From Pseudomonadota bacterium (GTDB lineage: Bacteria; Pseudomonadota; Gammaproteobacteria; Steroidobacterales; Steroidobacteraceae), in assembly GCA_947449495.1 (NCBI GenBank), contig CANFSB010000010.1, positions 1 through 48,109 of the forward strand: a stretch of 48,109 bases of DNA. The letters run 5' to 3'. Positions 1-8,767 of this stretch are shown here, one piece after another. Within the stretch, counting starts at the first letter, position 1; each line of letters begins with the position of its first letter. Position numbers and translations under genes: made by a program. The notes below the pieces were generated by a model. That model made no database searches, was not told the DNA's origin, and saw only the letters and a list, made by a program, of their open reading frames with translations.

Positions 1-713
1 GCATCGGGCGTGGTGTCGGCCTGCGGCGCACCGTGCAATACCAGCGTGATCTCGCCGCGAGCAAAATTGCTGTCTTTGCCGCAGATATCGAGCAACTCGG
101 CCAGTGTGCCGCGATATATCGTCTCGTGCGCTTTGGTGATTTCACGGGCTACTGCGGCGCGCCGCTCGGGGCCACAGGCCGTGGCCAGGTCTGCCAAGGT
201 GTCGGCAATGCGATGCGGCGCCTCAAACAGCACCAGCGTACGCGGCTCCGTGGCCAGCTCGCGGCAACGCTCCAGTCGCGCACCCGCCTTGGTTGGCAAA
301 AAGCCTTCAAAGCAAAAGCGATCGGTGGGCAGACCGCTGGCCGCCAGCGCCGCCAGCACGGCCGAGGGGCCGGGTATGGCCTGCACATCAAAGCCAGCGG
401 CCAGCGCAGCGGCCACCAGCGCATAGCCCGGGTCCGACACCAGGGGAGTGCCGGCATCACTGATCAACGCAATCACCTGGCCTTGCGCCAGGCGCGCCAG
501 GAGTTCGTCTATGCGGTCGCGTTCGTTGTGTTCGTGCAAAGACAGCATCGGCTTCTGCAGCCCCAGCGAGCGCAGCAACCCGCCGCTGTGCCGCGTGTCC
601 TCGGCGGCCACCACATCGGCATGGGCCAGCGCATCGCGCGCCCGTGGCGACAAATCAGCCAAATTGCCTATCGGCGTGGCCACGACATCAATCCGGCCTT
701 TTGCAGCACCCAC
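1..713 (-). CDS. rsmI: 16S rRNA 2'-O-methyltransferase RsmI (3' end outside window)
   Basis: Reverse-strand reading frame open to the left edge, so the C-terminus is missing. RsmI uses S-adenosylmethionine to 2'-O-methylate C1402 of 16S rRNA in the decoding centre. The translation shows the family signatures in order: VVATPIGNLADLSPRA near the N-terminus, AAEDTRHSGGLL, LISDAGTPLVSDPG and AIPGPSAVLAAL. I chose the GTG at 713 because GGAGAG lies 4 bases upstream and because family members start just before the VVATPIGN strand. An in-frame ATG at 770 would add 19 residues and lie 7 bases from divergent lpoA, but has no ribosome binding site. The rsmI/lpoA divergent pairing is typical of gammaproteobacteria. 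Identity is confident; the exact start is less so. Confidence 0.93.
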   Translation of the reverse strand, partial: MGAAKGRIDVVATPIGNLADLSPRARDALAHADVVAAEDTRHSGGLLRSLGLQKPMLSLHEHNERDRIDELLARLAQGQVIALISDAGTPLVSDPGYALVAAALAAGFDVQAIPGPSAVLAALAASGLPTDRFCFEGFLPTKAGARLERCRELATEPRTLVLFEAPHRIADTLADLATACGPERRAAVAREITKAHETIYRGTLAELLDICGKDSNFARGEITLVLHGAPQADTTPD

Positions 714-777
714 TATACTCTCCAGTCGGCGCACATCGGCCTCAAGGGATACCAGCTTGCCCCCCACCATCAAAGCG

Positions 778-2622
778 ATGCAACCCAGCTTTGTCCGCGC
801 TGCCCTGATGGGCCTGACGCTGCTGCTGGCAGCGTGCAGCCCGCTGCAGGTCAGCGCACCGCCCGCCTCGGTCGAACAGGCCGCAAGGCTGGCTGAGCGC
901 GGCGACCATGCCGCAGCAGCGGCCATGTATGGCGAGCTGGCAGCCACCAATCCGCCGCCGCTGGGTCTGCAGCTGGCCCTGTCGGCAGCGCGCCAATGGC
1001 TGGCCGCCGGTAAGCCCGATACCGCGCTAGCTGCACTACCGCCGCTAGGAGCCGGTTACACCCCGGCACTCACACTGGAGCGCGGACTGCTCGAAACCAC
1101 CGTGCACTTGGCACGTGACAAGCCCGCTGACGCCTGGAAGGTCATGGCCACTTTGGCGGCACCGGCCACCGACGCGCTGCCCTACTGGCAACTGCGCCAG
1201 CGCGCCGCATTTGCTGCAGGTCGCCCGGTCGATGCGGTGCGCGCTGCGCTGACCGCAGAACCGCTGTTGATCAACGATGCCGAGCGCACTGCACAGCGGC
1301 GTGCACTGCTCGGCGCGCTGCGCCAATCCGCCGAGCGCGGCACCAAATACACTGTTCCACCCGCCAACGAGCCCATCGTCCGTGGCTGGCTCGATCTGGG
1401 CACGCTGGCCGCCACCGCTGCACGCAGTCCGTTATCGGCAGCGCGCGAGCTGGCCGCTTGGCGCAAACGCTATCCCTCGCATCCTGGCAGCAGCATTTAT
1501 ATGGCAGAACTCACCACCGCCGGCGGTCCGGCCCCCGCTCTGGCTGCACTGGCCAATGTCCCCGTCGCAGTGTTGCTGCCCTTGGGCGGGCGCAACGGCG
1601 CAGCCGCAGCCTTGGTGCGCGATGGCTTACAAGCCGCGCTGTCGCAATTGCCCGAGGGCCAACGGCCGCAGCTGCGCATCCACGACACCAGCACCATGTC
1701 GGTCGCCGATGCAGTGACCAAGTCCCAAGCCGACGGCGCTGGGTTGATCATCGGACCGCTGACCCGCGACGAGGCGGTGGCTGCTGTCGCCGCCAACACG
1801 CGTGGTACGCCCATGCTGCTGCTCAATTCGCTGCCAGCTGGTCAACTGGCACCCGCCAACGTTTGGCAATACAGCCTGTCGCCCGAAGACGAAGCACGAC
1901 AGATTGCCCGCCATGCATTGGCTCAGGGCCACAAGCGCGCCCTGCTCATCACACCGACGGGCGATTGGGGCACGCGCGTGGCTGCTGCCTTCAACAGCGA
2001 GCTACTGGCCGGCGGCGGCAAGCTGCTGGCGCAGACCACCTACGATCCGCAGGGCACAGAGTTCACCGCACAGATCACCGCCGCGCTGCGAATAGATGAG
2101 AGCCGCGCGCGCCACAAGCGCGTGCAAGACCTGGTCGGCGGCAAGCTCAACTTCGAGTCGCGCCGTCGCGCCGATGTCGATTTCATCTTTGCAGCCGGCC
2201 AATCTTTGGCGCTTCGACAAATCCGCCCGCAGCTGCGTTTCTTCTATGCCGGCGATGTACCCACCTATATGACGTCGGATGGCTACGAGCCCAACCCGCA
2301 GGCCAACCGCGATATCGACGGCATGCTATTCCCCGACATGCCGTGGCTGCTGCAAGAGACCGGTCTGGTAGCCGATACGCGCACGGCGACTCAATCAACG
2401 TGGGGCGGCCCCACCGCCACACCACCGCGTCTCTATGCGTTTGGCTATGACGCGGGTCAATTGGCTTTGGCGCTGCGTGATCCGCGCTGGCAATGGCCAC
2501 TGGCAGGTGTCACCGGCAGGCTCGCACTCGATGCAGAGCGACGCATCCGCCGCGAACTGGACTGGGCTCAGATGCGCAGCGGCAAACCAGTGCTGCTGTC
2601 GGCGCCGCCGCTGATTCCGTGA
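778..2622 (+). CDS. lpoA: Outer-membrane lipoprotein LpoA, activator of penicillin-binding protein
   Basis: A 614-residue lipoprotein of the LppC/LpoA family. In Escherichia coli LpoA sits in the outer membrane and activates the peptidoglycan synthase PBP1A through the periplasm. The N-terminus has a hydrophobic stretch and a lipobox (LAAC, lipidated Cys20), which fixes the start at 778; the open frame extends further upstream but would bury the signal. The first third is alanine-rich helical sequence consistent with TPR-like repeats. From about residue 255 a periplasmic-binding-protein-like fold follows (VAVLLPLGGRNGAAAALVRDG, then GLIIGPLTRDEA). It overlaps yraN by 4 bases (GTGA), so the two are probably co-translated. 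A TATACT element at 714-719 might serve as its -10, but I find no good -35. Confidence 0.9.
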   Translation: MQPSFVRAALMGLTLLLAACSPLQVSAPPASVEQAARLAERGDHAAAAAMYGELAATNPPPLGLQLALSAARQWLAAGKPDTALAALPPLGAGYTPALTLERGLLETTVHLARDKPADAWKVMATLAAPATDALPYWQLRQRAAFAAGRPVDAVRAALTAEPLLINDAERTAQRRALLGALRQSAERGTKYTVPPANEPIVRGWLDLGTLAATAARSPLSAARELAAWRKRYPSHPGSSIYMAELTTAGGPAPALAALANVPVAVLLPLGGRNGAAAALVRDGLQAALSQLPEGQRPQLRIHDTSTMSVADAVTKSQADGAGLIIGPLTRDEAVAAVAANTRGTPMLLLNSLPAGQLAPANVWQYSLSPEDEARQIARHALAQGHKRALLITPTGDWGTRVAAAFNSELLAGGGKLLAQTTYDPQGTEFTAQITAALRIDESRARHKRVQDLVGGKLNFESRRRADVDFIFAAGQSLALRQIRPQLRFFYAGDVPTYMTSDGYEPNPQANRDIDGMLFPDMPWLLQETGLVADTRTATQSTWGGPTATPPRLYAFGYDAGQLALALRDPRWQWPLAGVTGRLALDAERRIRRELDWAQMRSGKPVLLSAPPLIP

Positions 2623-2990
2623 CGGTCGATCGTCGCGCTATCGGCCAAGAGGGCGAGACGCTGGCCGTGGACTACCTGCAATCGCAGGGCCTGCAGGTGA
2701 TCGCGCGCAACTACCGTTGCCGCATGGGCGAGATCGACATCGTCGCCACGCAAAAGCCGGACATCCTGATCATTGCCGAAGTGCGACTGCGCAGCCGTCG
2801 CGACTACGGTGGCGGTGCGGCTAGCGTGGATTGGAAAAAGCGCTGTCGTATTCTGCGCACCAGCCGTCACTTGCTGATGCAGCAACCGCAGTTGGCAAAA
2901 CTGCGGGTGCGTTTTGATGTGCTGGCTATACAGCCCAACGACGGGCGCCATCACATCGAGTGGATCCGCGGCGCCTTTGATGCGCTCTGA
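2619..2990 (+). CDS. yraN: YraN family protein (UPF0102, endonuclease-like fold)
   Basis: A 123-residue UPF0102 protein, normal length for the family. It starts at GTG 2619, overlapping the lpoA stop by 4 bases. The frame is open further upstream, but that part lies inside lpoA. Visible family features are GQEGETLAVDYLQSQG, RNYRCRMGEIDIVA and AEVRLRS, corresponding to the restriction-endonuclease-like GEID...EVK/R core. E. coli YraN also has EVR here, so the arginine is not a defect. The ending RFDVLAIQPND..IEWIRGAFDA is also typical. The family's function is not firmly established. The lpoA-yraN order matches other gammaproteobacteria, but the next genes of the E. coli locus (diaA, yraP) are not present here. 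Confidence 0.88.
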   Translation: MTVDRRAIGQEGETLAVDYLQSQGLQVIARNYRCRMGEIDIVATQKPDILIIAEVRLRSRRDYGGGAASVDWKKRCRILRTSRHLLMQQPQLAKLRVRFDVLAIQPNDGRHHIEWIRGAFDAL

Positions 2991-3008
2991 CGCCGCGGTC
3001 CGCTCTAA

Positions 3009-4718
3009 CTAGCGCTTGCCTGTGTAAGCGATGCGATAGATCAGGTTGGCGCCATCATCACTGATGAGCAGCGAACCATCCTTAGCCACCGCTGCACCCA
3101 CCGGACGACCCCAAGCATCGCCACTGTCGGTGATCATGCCGGTCATGAAGTCTTCGTACTCACCGGTCGGGACGCCGTTCTTCATCAGCACGCGCACCAC
3201 CTTGTGGCCGGTACGGAAGGCGCGGTTCCACGAACCATGCAACACCGCAAAGCCTTCACCCACGTAGTTGCGGGGGAACGCTGCAGCACCACTGGTAGCC
3301 GTGTAGAAAGCCAGATTCAATGCAGCCGAGTGAGCCTGGAAAGGCACATCGGGCACGGTGGCCTTACCGGCCAGATCCGGACGCTCGCCCTTGTGGCGCG
3401 GGTCTTCGTGATTGCCCATGTAGTACCAGGGCCAGCCATACCACTTGCCCTCCTGCACGCGCGTGCTGTAGTCGGGCACCAGATCATCTCCGAGCATGTC
3501 GCGCTCGTTGGTGGTGCACCACAGCTCGCCCTTGACCGGCTGCATGGTCAGGCCCACGCAGTTGCGAATGCCGTTGGCAAACACTTTGCCGGTGCCCGGG
3601 TTGGCCACATCAAACACCAACACGGCGGCGCGACGCGTCTCGCTATCCCAAGACGCACCAAGGCCATATTGCTTTTCGAAGGCCTGCGCCTCGGCAACGG
3701 TCTTCTTGCTGATGTGCTCTGCCACATTCGTCTCGGAACCCACCGAGACAAACATGCGCTTGCCATCCAGCGAGAACACCAGGTCGCGGGTGAAGTGACC
3801 ATTGGCGCGGCTGTTGTACAACTGCGCCACCACCACTTCCGGCACGCCAGTGGCCACGGTATCGCCCACCTTGTAGGCATAGCGGACCACGCGATTGAGC
3901 TCGGCGACATACAGCCACTTGGGATCATTGGCCGGATACAACGCCATGCCAAACGGCAGGTTCAAGCCTTGCGCAAAGGTCGTGACCTGCGCAGCCTTGC
4001 TGCCATCAGCAGAGGGACGCAGCACGGCAATGCGGTTGGACTGTGTCTGCGCCAGTAACACATCGCCGTTGGGCGCAACGCGCATGTTGCGAGCGCCCGG
4101 CAGATCTTTGGCAAACACATCGACGCTGAAGCCATCGGGCACCTTGAGCGATGCACCAGCGGGCTTGTCGACAAAGCGGGGGAAGTTGCTGGCCGACGGC
4201 GTCTCGAAAGGCGCAGGCAGCTTGGCAAGATCAATGCGATGACGGCGGCCCGGCGCATCCTTCTTCCAATCAGCATCGCCACTGGCTGCCTTGGTGGCCG
4301 GCGGCGGCACAAAACCCGCGCGTGCAGCAGCTGGCTTGAATGTGCCTTCCTTGACGGCCTTGAAGTACGCCACCACATCGGCGCGATCTGCGGCATCGGT
4401 CACCGCCACCACCATCGCCGAACCCGGCACCACGCTAGTGGGCGCGGCGAGAAAACGCTCTAGCGTTGCTTCATCCCAGGTGAGGTTGGAAGCCTTTAGA
4501 GCAGGCGTATAGCTGAAGCCAGCACCGGTGGCTGACTTGCGACCGAACAGATCGTGCAAGGCGGGGCCTTGCGCACCACCGTTATCGTTAGGCTCCGCAC
4601 TGTGGCACAGCGCGCACTGCGATCCGAACACTTGCTTGCCGGCGTTGGCATCGGCAGCAAGCGCCGGTGCTGTAAACGCAGCCAGCAGCAGTGCGGCCAG
4701 CGTCATTGGCTTGTTCAT
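3009..4718 (-). CDS. Cytochrome c fused to sorbosone/glucose-dehydrogenase-like beta-propeller
   Basis: A secreted 569-residue protein. Residues 1-21 look like a Sec signal (cleavage after ALA21). A class I cytochrome c domain follows, with the heme motif CALCH at 35-39, a mitochondrial-type GPALHDLFGRKSATGAGF stretch and probable axial Met102 (PGSAM). From about residue 185 it resembles the L-sorbosone dehydrogenase/soluble glucose dehydrogenase propeller (DGFSVDVFAKDLPGARNM, SNRIAVL, HGSWNRAFRTGHKVVRVLM). The likely role is periplasmic oxidation of a sugar or aldehyde with electrons passed to the fused heme; PQQ dependence and substrate are inferred. The start at 4718 follows GGGGATGG. A TATGCT -10 candidate lies at 4747-4752 on this strand. 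It is divergent from the GH3 gene, suggesting a shared carbohydrate theme. No PQQ synthesis genes are in the window. Confidence 0.82.
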   Translation of the reverse strand: MNKPMTLAALLLAAFTAPALAADANAGKQVFGSQCALCHSAEPNDNGGAQGPALHDLFGRKSATGAGFSYTPALKASNLTWDEATLERFLAAPTSVVPGSAMVVAVTDAADRADVVAYFKAVKEGTFKPAAARAGFVPPPATKAASGDADWKKDAPGRRHRIDLAKLPAPFETPSASNFPRFVDKPAGASLKVPDGFSVDVFAKDLPGARNMRVAPNGDVLLAQTQSNRIAVLRPSADGSKAAQVTTFAQGLNLPFGMALYPANDPKWLYVAELNRVVRYAYKVGDTVATGVPEVVVAQLYNSRANGHFTRDLVFSLDGKRMFVSVGSETNVAEHISKKTVAEAQAFEKQYGLGASWDSETRRAAVLVFDVANPGTGKVFANGIRNCVGLTMQPVKGELWCTTNERDMLGDDLVPDYSTRVQEGKWYGWPWYYMGNHEDPRHKGERPDLAGKATVPDVPFQAHSAALNLAFYTATSGAAAFPRNYVGEGFAVLHGSWNRAFRTGHKVVRVLMKNGVPTGEYEDFMTGMITDSGDAWGRPVGAAVAKDGSLLISDDGANLIYRIAYTGKR

Positions 4719-4814
4719 CGTCCATCCCCGTTGGTAACCTGCGCCGAGCATACCTTGAACCTCGCAATGCCACAGGCGGCCGCGTCGGTCACGGAACACA
4801 ACAGGGGACCCGCG

Positions 4815-7019
4815 ATGAGAATGTTCCGGCAGCTTGCTGGCACCGTGCTGGCAGTGGCCAGCGCTGCCGTATTGCCCGCCCTCAGTGCCACACCTGCTGC
4901 CGGCGACCCGGACGTGCGTGCCGAACAGACGCTGCGCAACATGCGCCCGGCCGAACGCACCACACTGCTGCACGGTTTGTCAGCTGCCTGGCTGCCGCCG
5001 CCGGTGCCACCCGGTCACGTACCCGGCGCAGGCTATGTGTATGGCATCCCGCGTCTGGGTGTGCCGCCACTCATCGAATCCGATGCCAGTCTGGGTGTGG
5101 CCTGGGTCGGAGGACGCCGCGGCGACAAAGAGGCGACCACGGCACTGCCCTCCGGCCCGTCGATGGCCTCCAGCTGGAACCCGCAGTTGCTGCAACAAGG
5201 CGGCGCAATGATCGGCACCGAGGCACATGCCAAGGGCTTTAACGTGTTGCTGGCCGGGGGCAACAACCTGCTGCGCGAACCGCGCAACGGTCGCACGTTT
5301 GAATACTTCAGCGAGGATCCGCTGCTGTCGGGCACGCTGGCCGGCGCTGCAGTGGCCGGTATCCAATCCGCGCACGTGCTCTCGACGGTCAAACACTACG
5401 CACTCAACGACCAAGAAACCGGTCGTGCATTTCACGACGTACGCATCGGTGAGCCGGCCGCACGCGAAAGCGATCTGCTGTCATTTCAATTGGCCATAGA
5501 GCGAGGCCAGCCCGGTGCCGTCATGTGTGCTTACAACCGCATCAACGGCAGCTTTGGCTGCGGCAACGACTGGCTGCTCAATCAAGTGCTCAAGCGTGAA
5601 TGGGGCTACAAAGGCTGGGTAATGTCCGACTGGGGTGCAGTGCACTCGCTGGACTTCGCGCTGCAGGGTCTGGACCAGCAGTCGGGCCAGCAGATCGACC
5701 CGCAAGTGTTCTTCGACAAACCGCTGCTCGACGCAGCCAAAAATGATGCCGGCTATGTGGCGCGTGTCGATGACATGAACCGTCGTGTGTTGCGATCGAT
5801 CTACGCGGTTGGGCTCGACCGTCATCCCCCCAAGCTGCGCAAAGTCGACGCCAAGGCCCATGCCGCCGTAGCCGAACAGGTGGCATTGCAGGGCAGCGTA
5901 CTGCTGCGCAACAACGCTGCACTGCTGCCGCTGCCTGGCAACCTTAAGCGCATTGCGTTGATCGGCGGGAACGCAGATGCCGGTGTCATGGCCGGTGGCG
6001 GATCAAGCTTGGTGCATGGACCCGATGGCCCTGCAGCGCAGCGCACTATCGGCCCTGAAGGCCCGTTCTCCAAAATGATGAACGAGACCTATCACGACAG
6101 CAGTCCCATCAAGGCGCTACGGGCACGCGCCCCCAATACACAACTGAGCTTTCGCAGTGGTCGCTACATCAGCGACGCCGTCGCTGCGGCACGCCAGGCA
6201 GATGTGGCCATCGTATTTGCGACGCAATACATGAGCGAAGGCTATGACGTGCCCGATCTGTCGCTGCCCGATGGCCAAGACGCGCTGATCGCCGCAGTAG
6301 CTGCCGCCAACCCGCGCACGGTGGTCGTACTGCAAACAGGCGGACCGGTGCGGATGCCTTGGCTGGGCAGCGTGGGCGCAGTGCTACAGGCTTGGTATCC
6401 CGGTGCACGGGGTGCAGAGGCCCTCACTGCGCTGCTGTTCGGCGATGCAAATCCTTCCGGTCGCTTGCCAGTCACCTTCCCATCCAGCGAAGCACAATTG
6501 CCGCGTCCGGCACTCGATGGTGCCGAGACCGTCGAGCCGGGTTTTGTGGGTCGGGGCAGACCAGGACAAACGCTGACGATCAACTATGACATCGAAGGCA
6601 GCGACGTCGGCTATCGCTGGCATGCGCGCCAAGGTCAGCAGCCGCTGTTCGCGTTTGGCTTTGGTCTGTCTTACACGCGCTTTGATACACACTGCAGCAA
6701 CCCCGTGGCCACGCCCACGCCGCAACTGACCTGCAGCGTGCGTAATACGGGTGATCGCGCCGGTGCCGAGGTCGTGCAGATCTATCTCACCTCGATGGCC
6801 GGCACAGTCACGCGCCGGCTGGCCGGTTATCAGCGCGTCATGCTCGCGCCGGGCGAAAGCCGCGAGCTGCGCATCGATCTGGAACCACGGGTGCTGGCGC
6901 ACTGGCGGGACGGCCAATGGCAACAGCCTGCCGGCCAGTATCTGTTAGCCAGTGGCCGTTCATCCCTGGATCTGGATCCGCCTCTTACCCTTACCCTGCC
7001 CGCACGCAACTGGAAATAA
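4815..7019 (+). CDS. Glycoside hydrolase family 3, beta-glucosidase-like, secreted
   Basis: A 734-residue protein with an N-terminal signal-like segment (residues 1 to about 30). The GH3 N-domain shows FNVLLAGGNNLLREPRNGR, VKHYALNDQET and VMSDWGAVHS, which places the catalytic nucleophile at Asp272. The GH3 C-domain follows (GSVLLRNNAALLPLP, IALIGGNAD, IVFATQYMSEGYD), and a fibronectin-III-like domain closes the protein (NTGDRAGAEVVQIYL). The probable reaction is release of terminal beta-linked glucose or a related sugar; the substrate cannot be fixed by sequence. The start ATG 4815 has GGGGA upstream; longer in-frame starts would lie in the cytochrome gene's promoter region. The FHS transporter begins 3 bases after the stop, so hydrolysis and uptake are probably one operon. 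Confidence 0.88.
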   Translation: MRMFRQLAGTVLAVASAAVLPALSATPAAGDPDVRAEQTLRNMRPAERTTLLHGLSAAWLPPPVPPGHVPGAGYVYGIPRLGVPPLIESDASLGVAWVGGRRGDKEATTALPSGPSMASSWNPQLLQQGGAMIGTEAHAKGFNVLLAGGNNLLREPRNGRTFEYFSEDPLLSGTLAGAAVAGIQSAHVLSTVKHYALNDQETGRAFHDVRIGEPAARESDLLSFQLAIERGQPGAVMCAYNRINGSFGCGNDWLLNQVLKREWGYKGWVMSDWGAVHSLDFALQGLDQQSGQQIDPQVFFDKPLLDAAKNDAGYVARVDDMNRRVLRSIYAVGLDRHPPKLRKVDAKAHAAVAEQVALQGSVLLRNNAALLPLPGNLKRIALIGGNADAGVMAGGGSSLVHGPDGPAAQRTIGPEGPFSKMMNETYHDSSPIKALRARAPNTQLSFRSGRYISDAVAAARQADVAIVFATQYMSEGYDVPDLSLPDGQDALIAAVAAANPRTVVVLQTGGPVRMPWLGSVGAVLQAWYPGARGAEALTALLFGDANPSGRLPVTFPSSEAQLPRPALDGAETVEPGFVGRGRPGQTLTINYDIEGSDVGYRWHARQGQQPLFAFGFGLSYTRFDTHCSNPVATPTPQLTCSVRNTGDRAGAEVVQIYLTSMAGTVTRRLAGYQRVMLAPGESRELRIDLEPRVLAHWRDGQWQQPAGQYLLASGRSSLDLDPPLTLTLPARNWK

Positions 7020-7022
7020 GCC

Positions 7023-8324
7023 ATGGCACAGCATCTGGACACTCGTGACATTTCGTCCACCGATCCGGTGCCCGGCAGCGACACGCCGCCGCATGGGCAT
7101 GACGCTCCCGACCTTCGAGTGTTCGTGTTCGTGCTGTTCTTCGTATTCGGTGGCATCACCAGTCTCAACGACGTGTTGATTCCCAAGCTCAAAGAACTGT
7201 TCACCCTCAGCTATGCGCAGGCGATGCTGGTGCAATCGGCATTCTTCGCGGCGTATTTCATCGTGTCGATTCCAGCGGCACGCATCGTGCGTCGCTACGG
7301 CTATCTGCGCACCGCTGCACTGGGCGTCGCAGTCATGGCAGTAGGCTGCTTGCTGTTCATCCCCGCCTCACAGGCAGGTGTGTTTGCGCTGTTCCTGCTA
7401 GCGCTGTTCATCGTCGCTGCCGGTATCACCACCGTACAAGTAGTGGCCAATCCGCTCATCTCTTTGCTGGGCACACCACGCACTGCGCACAGTCGCCTTA
7501 CCTTCGCGCAGGCGTTCAACTCTCTGGGCACGACGATCTTCCCGTTTGTCGGCTCGCTGCTGATCCTGGCCCCGCTGGCGGGCATTGCCACCGAGGCCCT
7601 GCAAGGCGAATCGCTGCTGGCCTATCGTCAGCGCGAGACATCGGTCGTCAGCCACACCTACATGGGGCTGGCCGCAGCACTGGTGGTGCTGGCTGGCTTG
7701 ATCTGGATGCGTCGTCATCGCCTTCAGGATCGTCATGCAGCCACGCTGCGTTGGAGCCATACAATCGAACTGCTGGGCCGTGCGCGCTTTGGCTATGGCG
7801 TGGCCTGCATCTTTTTGTATGTGGGTGCAGAGGTGGCCATCGGCTCTCTCATCGTCAACTTCCTGATGCAGCCGTCCACTCTGGGTCTGGATGCGCAAAG
7901 CGCCGGCACGCATGTACCGTTCTATTGGGGTGGCGCGCTGGTCGGTCGCTTCATCGGCGCGGCACTGCTGCGTTTGGTGTCGCCTGGCAAAGTGCTGGCT
8001 GCGGCAGCCAGCGCATCTATTGTGCTATTGCTCACTGCTCTGCTGTCAGAGGGTGCCGTATCAGGTTGGGCCCTGCTGGCCATCGGCCTGTGCAACTCGA
8101 TCATGTTCCCGACTATCTTCAGTCTAGCCTGCGAAGGCTTGGGCGCACGGGCCGCAGACGGATCAGGCATCTTGTGTGTAGCGATTGTCGGCGGTGCGAT
8201 CATCCCGCCGCTCACCGGCCATCTAGCCGATCTGTTTGATCTGCGTCTGGCGTTGCTACTGCCGGCAGCTTGCTACGCGCTGATTGCTGCCTACGGCGTG
8301 TATGCCAGGCGTTCGGTTATCTGA
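7023..8324 (+). CDS. Sugar MFS transporter, FHS/FucP-GluP family
   Basis: A 433-residue integral membrane protein with about 12 predicted helices and a 35-residue cytoplasmic N-terminal leader rich in His, Pro and Asp. Family marks are the early FGGITSLNDVLIPKLKELF segment and VVANPLISLLGTPRTAHSRL followed by FNSLGTTIFPF, typical of the fucose-galactose-glucose:H+ symporter (FHS) group. It probably imports the monosaccharide released by the preceding GH3 enzyme by proton symport. The gene starts 3 bases after the GH3 stop and overlaps the convergent sspB end by 8 bases. Glucose, galactose or fucose are all possible substrates. Confidence 0.85.
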   Translation: MAQHLDTRDISSTDPVPGSDTPPHGHDAPDLRVFVFVLFFVFGGITSLNDVLIPKLKELFTLSYAQAMLVQSAFFAAYFIVSIPAARIVRRYGYLRTAALGVAVMAVGCLLFIPASQAGVFALFLLALFIVAAGITTVQVVANPLISLLGTPRTAHSRLTFAQAFNSLGTTIFPFVGSLLILAPLAGIATEALQGESLLAYRQRETSVVSHTYMGLAAALVVLAGLIWMRRHRLQDRHAATLRWSHTIELLGRARFGYGVACIFLYVGAEVAIGSLIVNFLMQPSTLGLDAQSAGTHVPFYWGGALVGRFIGAALLRLVSPGKVLAAAASASIVLLLTALLSEGAVSGWALLAIGLCNSIMFPTIFSLACEGLGARAADGSGILCVAIVGGAIIPPLTGHLADLFDLRLALLLPAACYALIAAYGVYARRSVI

Positions 8325-8748
8325 CGATCTTGAGACTGGGGCGCGGCCGCGTGGGCCCGGCCGCTCCGCTACCGGCAGGTGGTGCTGCGGGCGGCGGATC
8401 TGCCGGATCAGAGGGATCCGCATCAACTGCCGCACCCTCTTCCGGAAACACCATGCCTTCACTGGTCTCGCGGGCATAGACGCCCTGCACTGCCTGAATC
8501 GGCACGCGCACGTAGTGGCTGACGCCACCAAAGCGGGCCGTGAACTCGAGAAAATCTGCGCCGATTAGCAGGCCTTGAGTGGCCGACAGCGACACGTTGA
8601 GAACGATGCGCCCTTCGCTGACAAACCCGAGCGGCACTTGTACGCCGTCCTTGGTGGCATCCACCACGACATGCGGCGTGTAGCCGCTGTCGCAGATCCA
8701 ATCATGCATCGCCCGCAACAAATACGGGCGGCGCGAGAGTTCTGCCAC
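8317..8748 (-). CDS. sspB: ClpXP protease specificity-enhancing factor SspB
   Basis: SspB binds ssrA-tagged and some other substrates and tethers them to ClpXP. The translation matches the substrate-binding domain (RRPYLLRAMHDWICDSGYTPH, GVQVPLGFVSEGRIVLNVS, LIGADFLEFTARFGG). A proline/alanine-rich linker follows, and the protein ends PRPSLKIVR, equivalent to the C-terminal ClpX-docking tail. I chose GTG 8748, which gives 143 residues and an N-terminus aligning with E. coli SspB. A TTG at 8811 is possible but lies within petC. AAGGA is 16 bases upstream of the GTG, so translation may be coupled to petC, which ends 19 bases earlier. Confidence 0.88.
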   Translation of the reverse strand: MAELSRRPYLLRAMHDWICDSGYTPHVVVDATKDGVQVPLGFVSEGRIVLNVSLSATQGLLIGADFLEFTARFGGVSHYVRVPIQAVQGVYARETSEGMVFPEEGAAVDADPSDPADPPPAAPPAGSGAAGPTRPRPSLKIVR

Positions 8749-8767
8749 GGAGGGTGGAACGACGTCC

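Noticed and set aside
714-719. TATACT as a promoter for lpoA
   Set aside because: No -35 at 16-18 bases, and the position lies over the rsmI start; kept only as a note.
33-896. Long plus-strand frames across 10-900, including an in-frame extension of lpoA to 448
   Set aside because: They are antisense to rsmI, have no family similarity, and the lpoA lipobox fixes its start at 778.
2780-2800. Lys-to-Arg change in the nuclease-like motif of YraN as loss of function
   Set aside because: E. coli YraN also has EVR at this place, so it is normal for the family.
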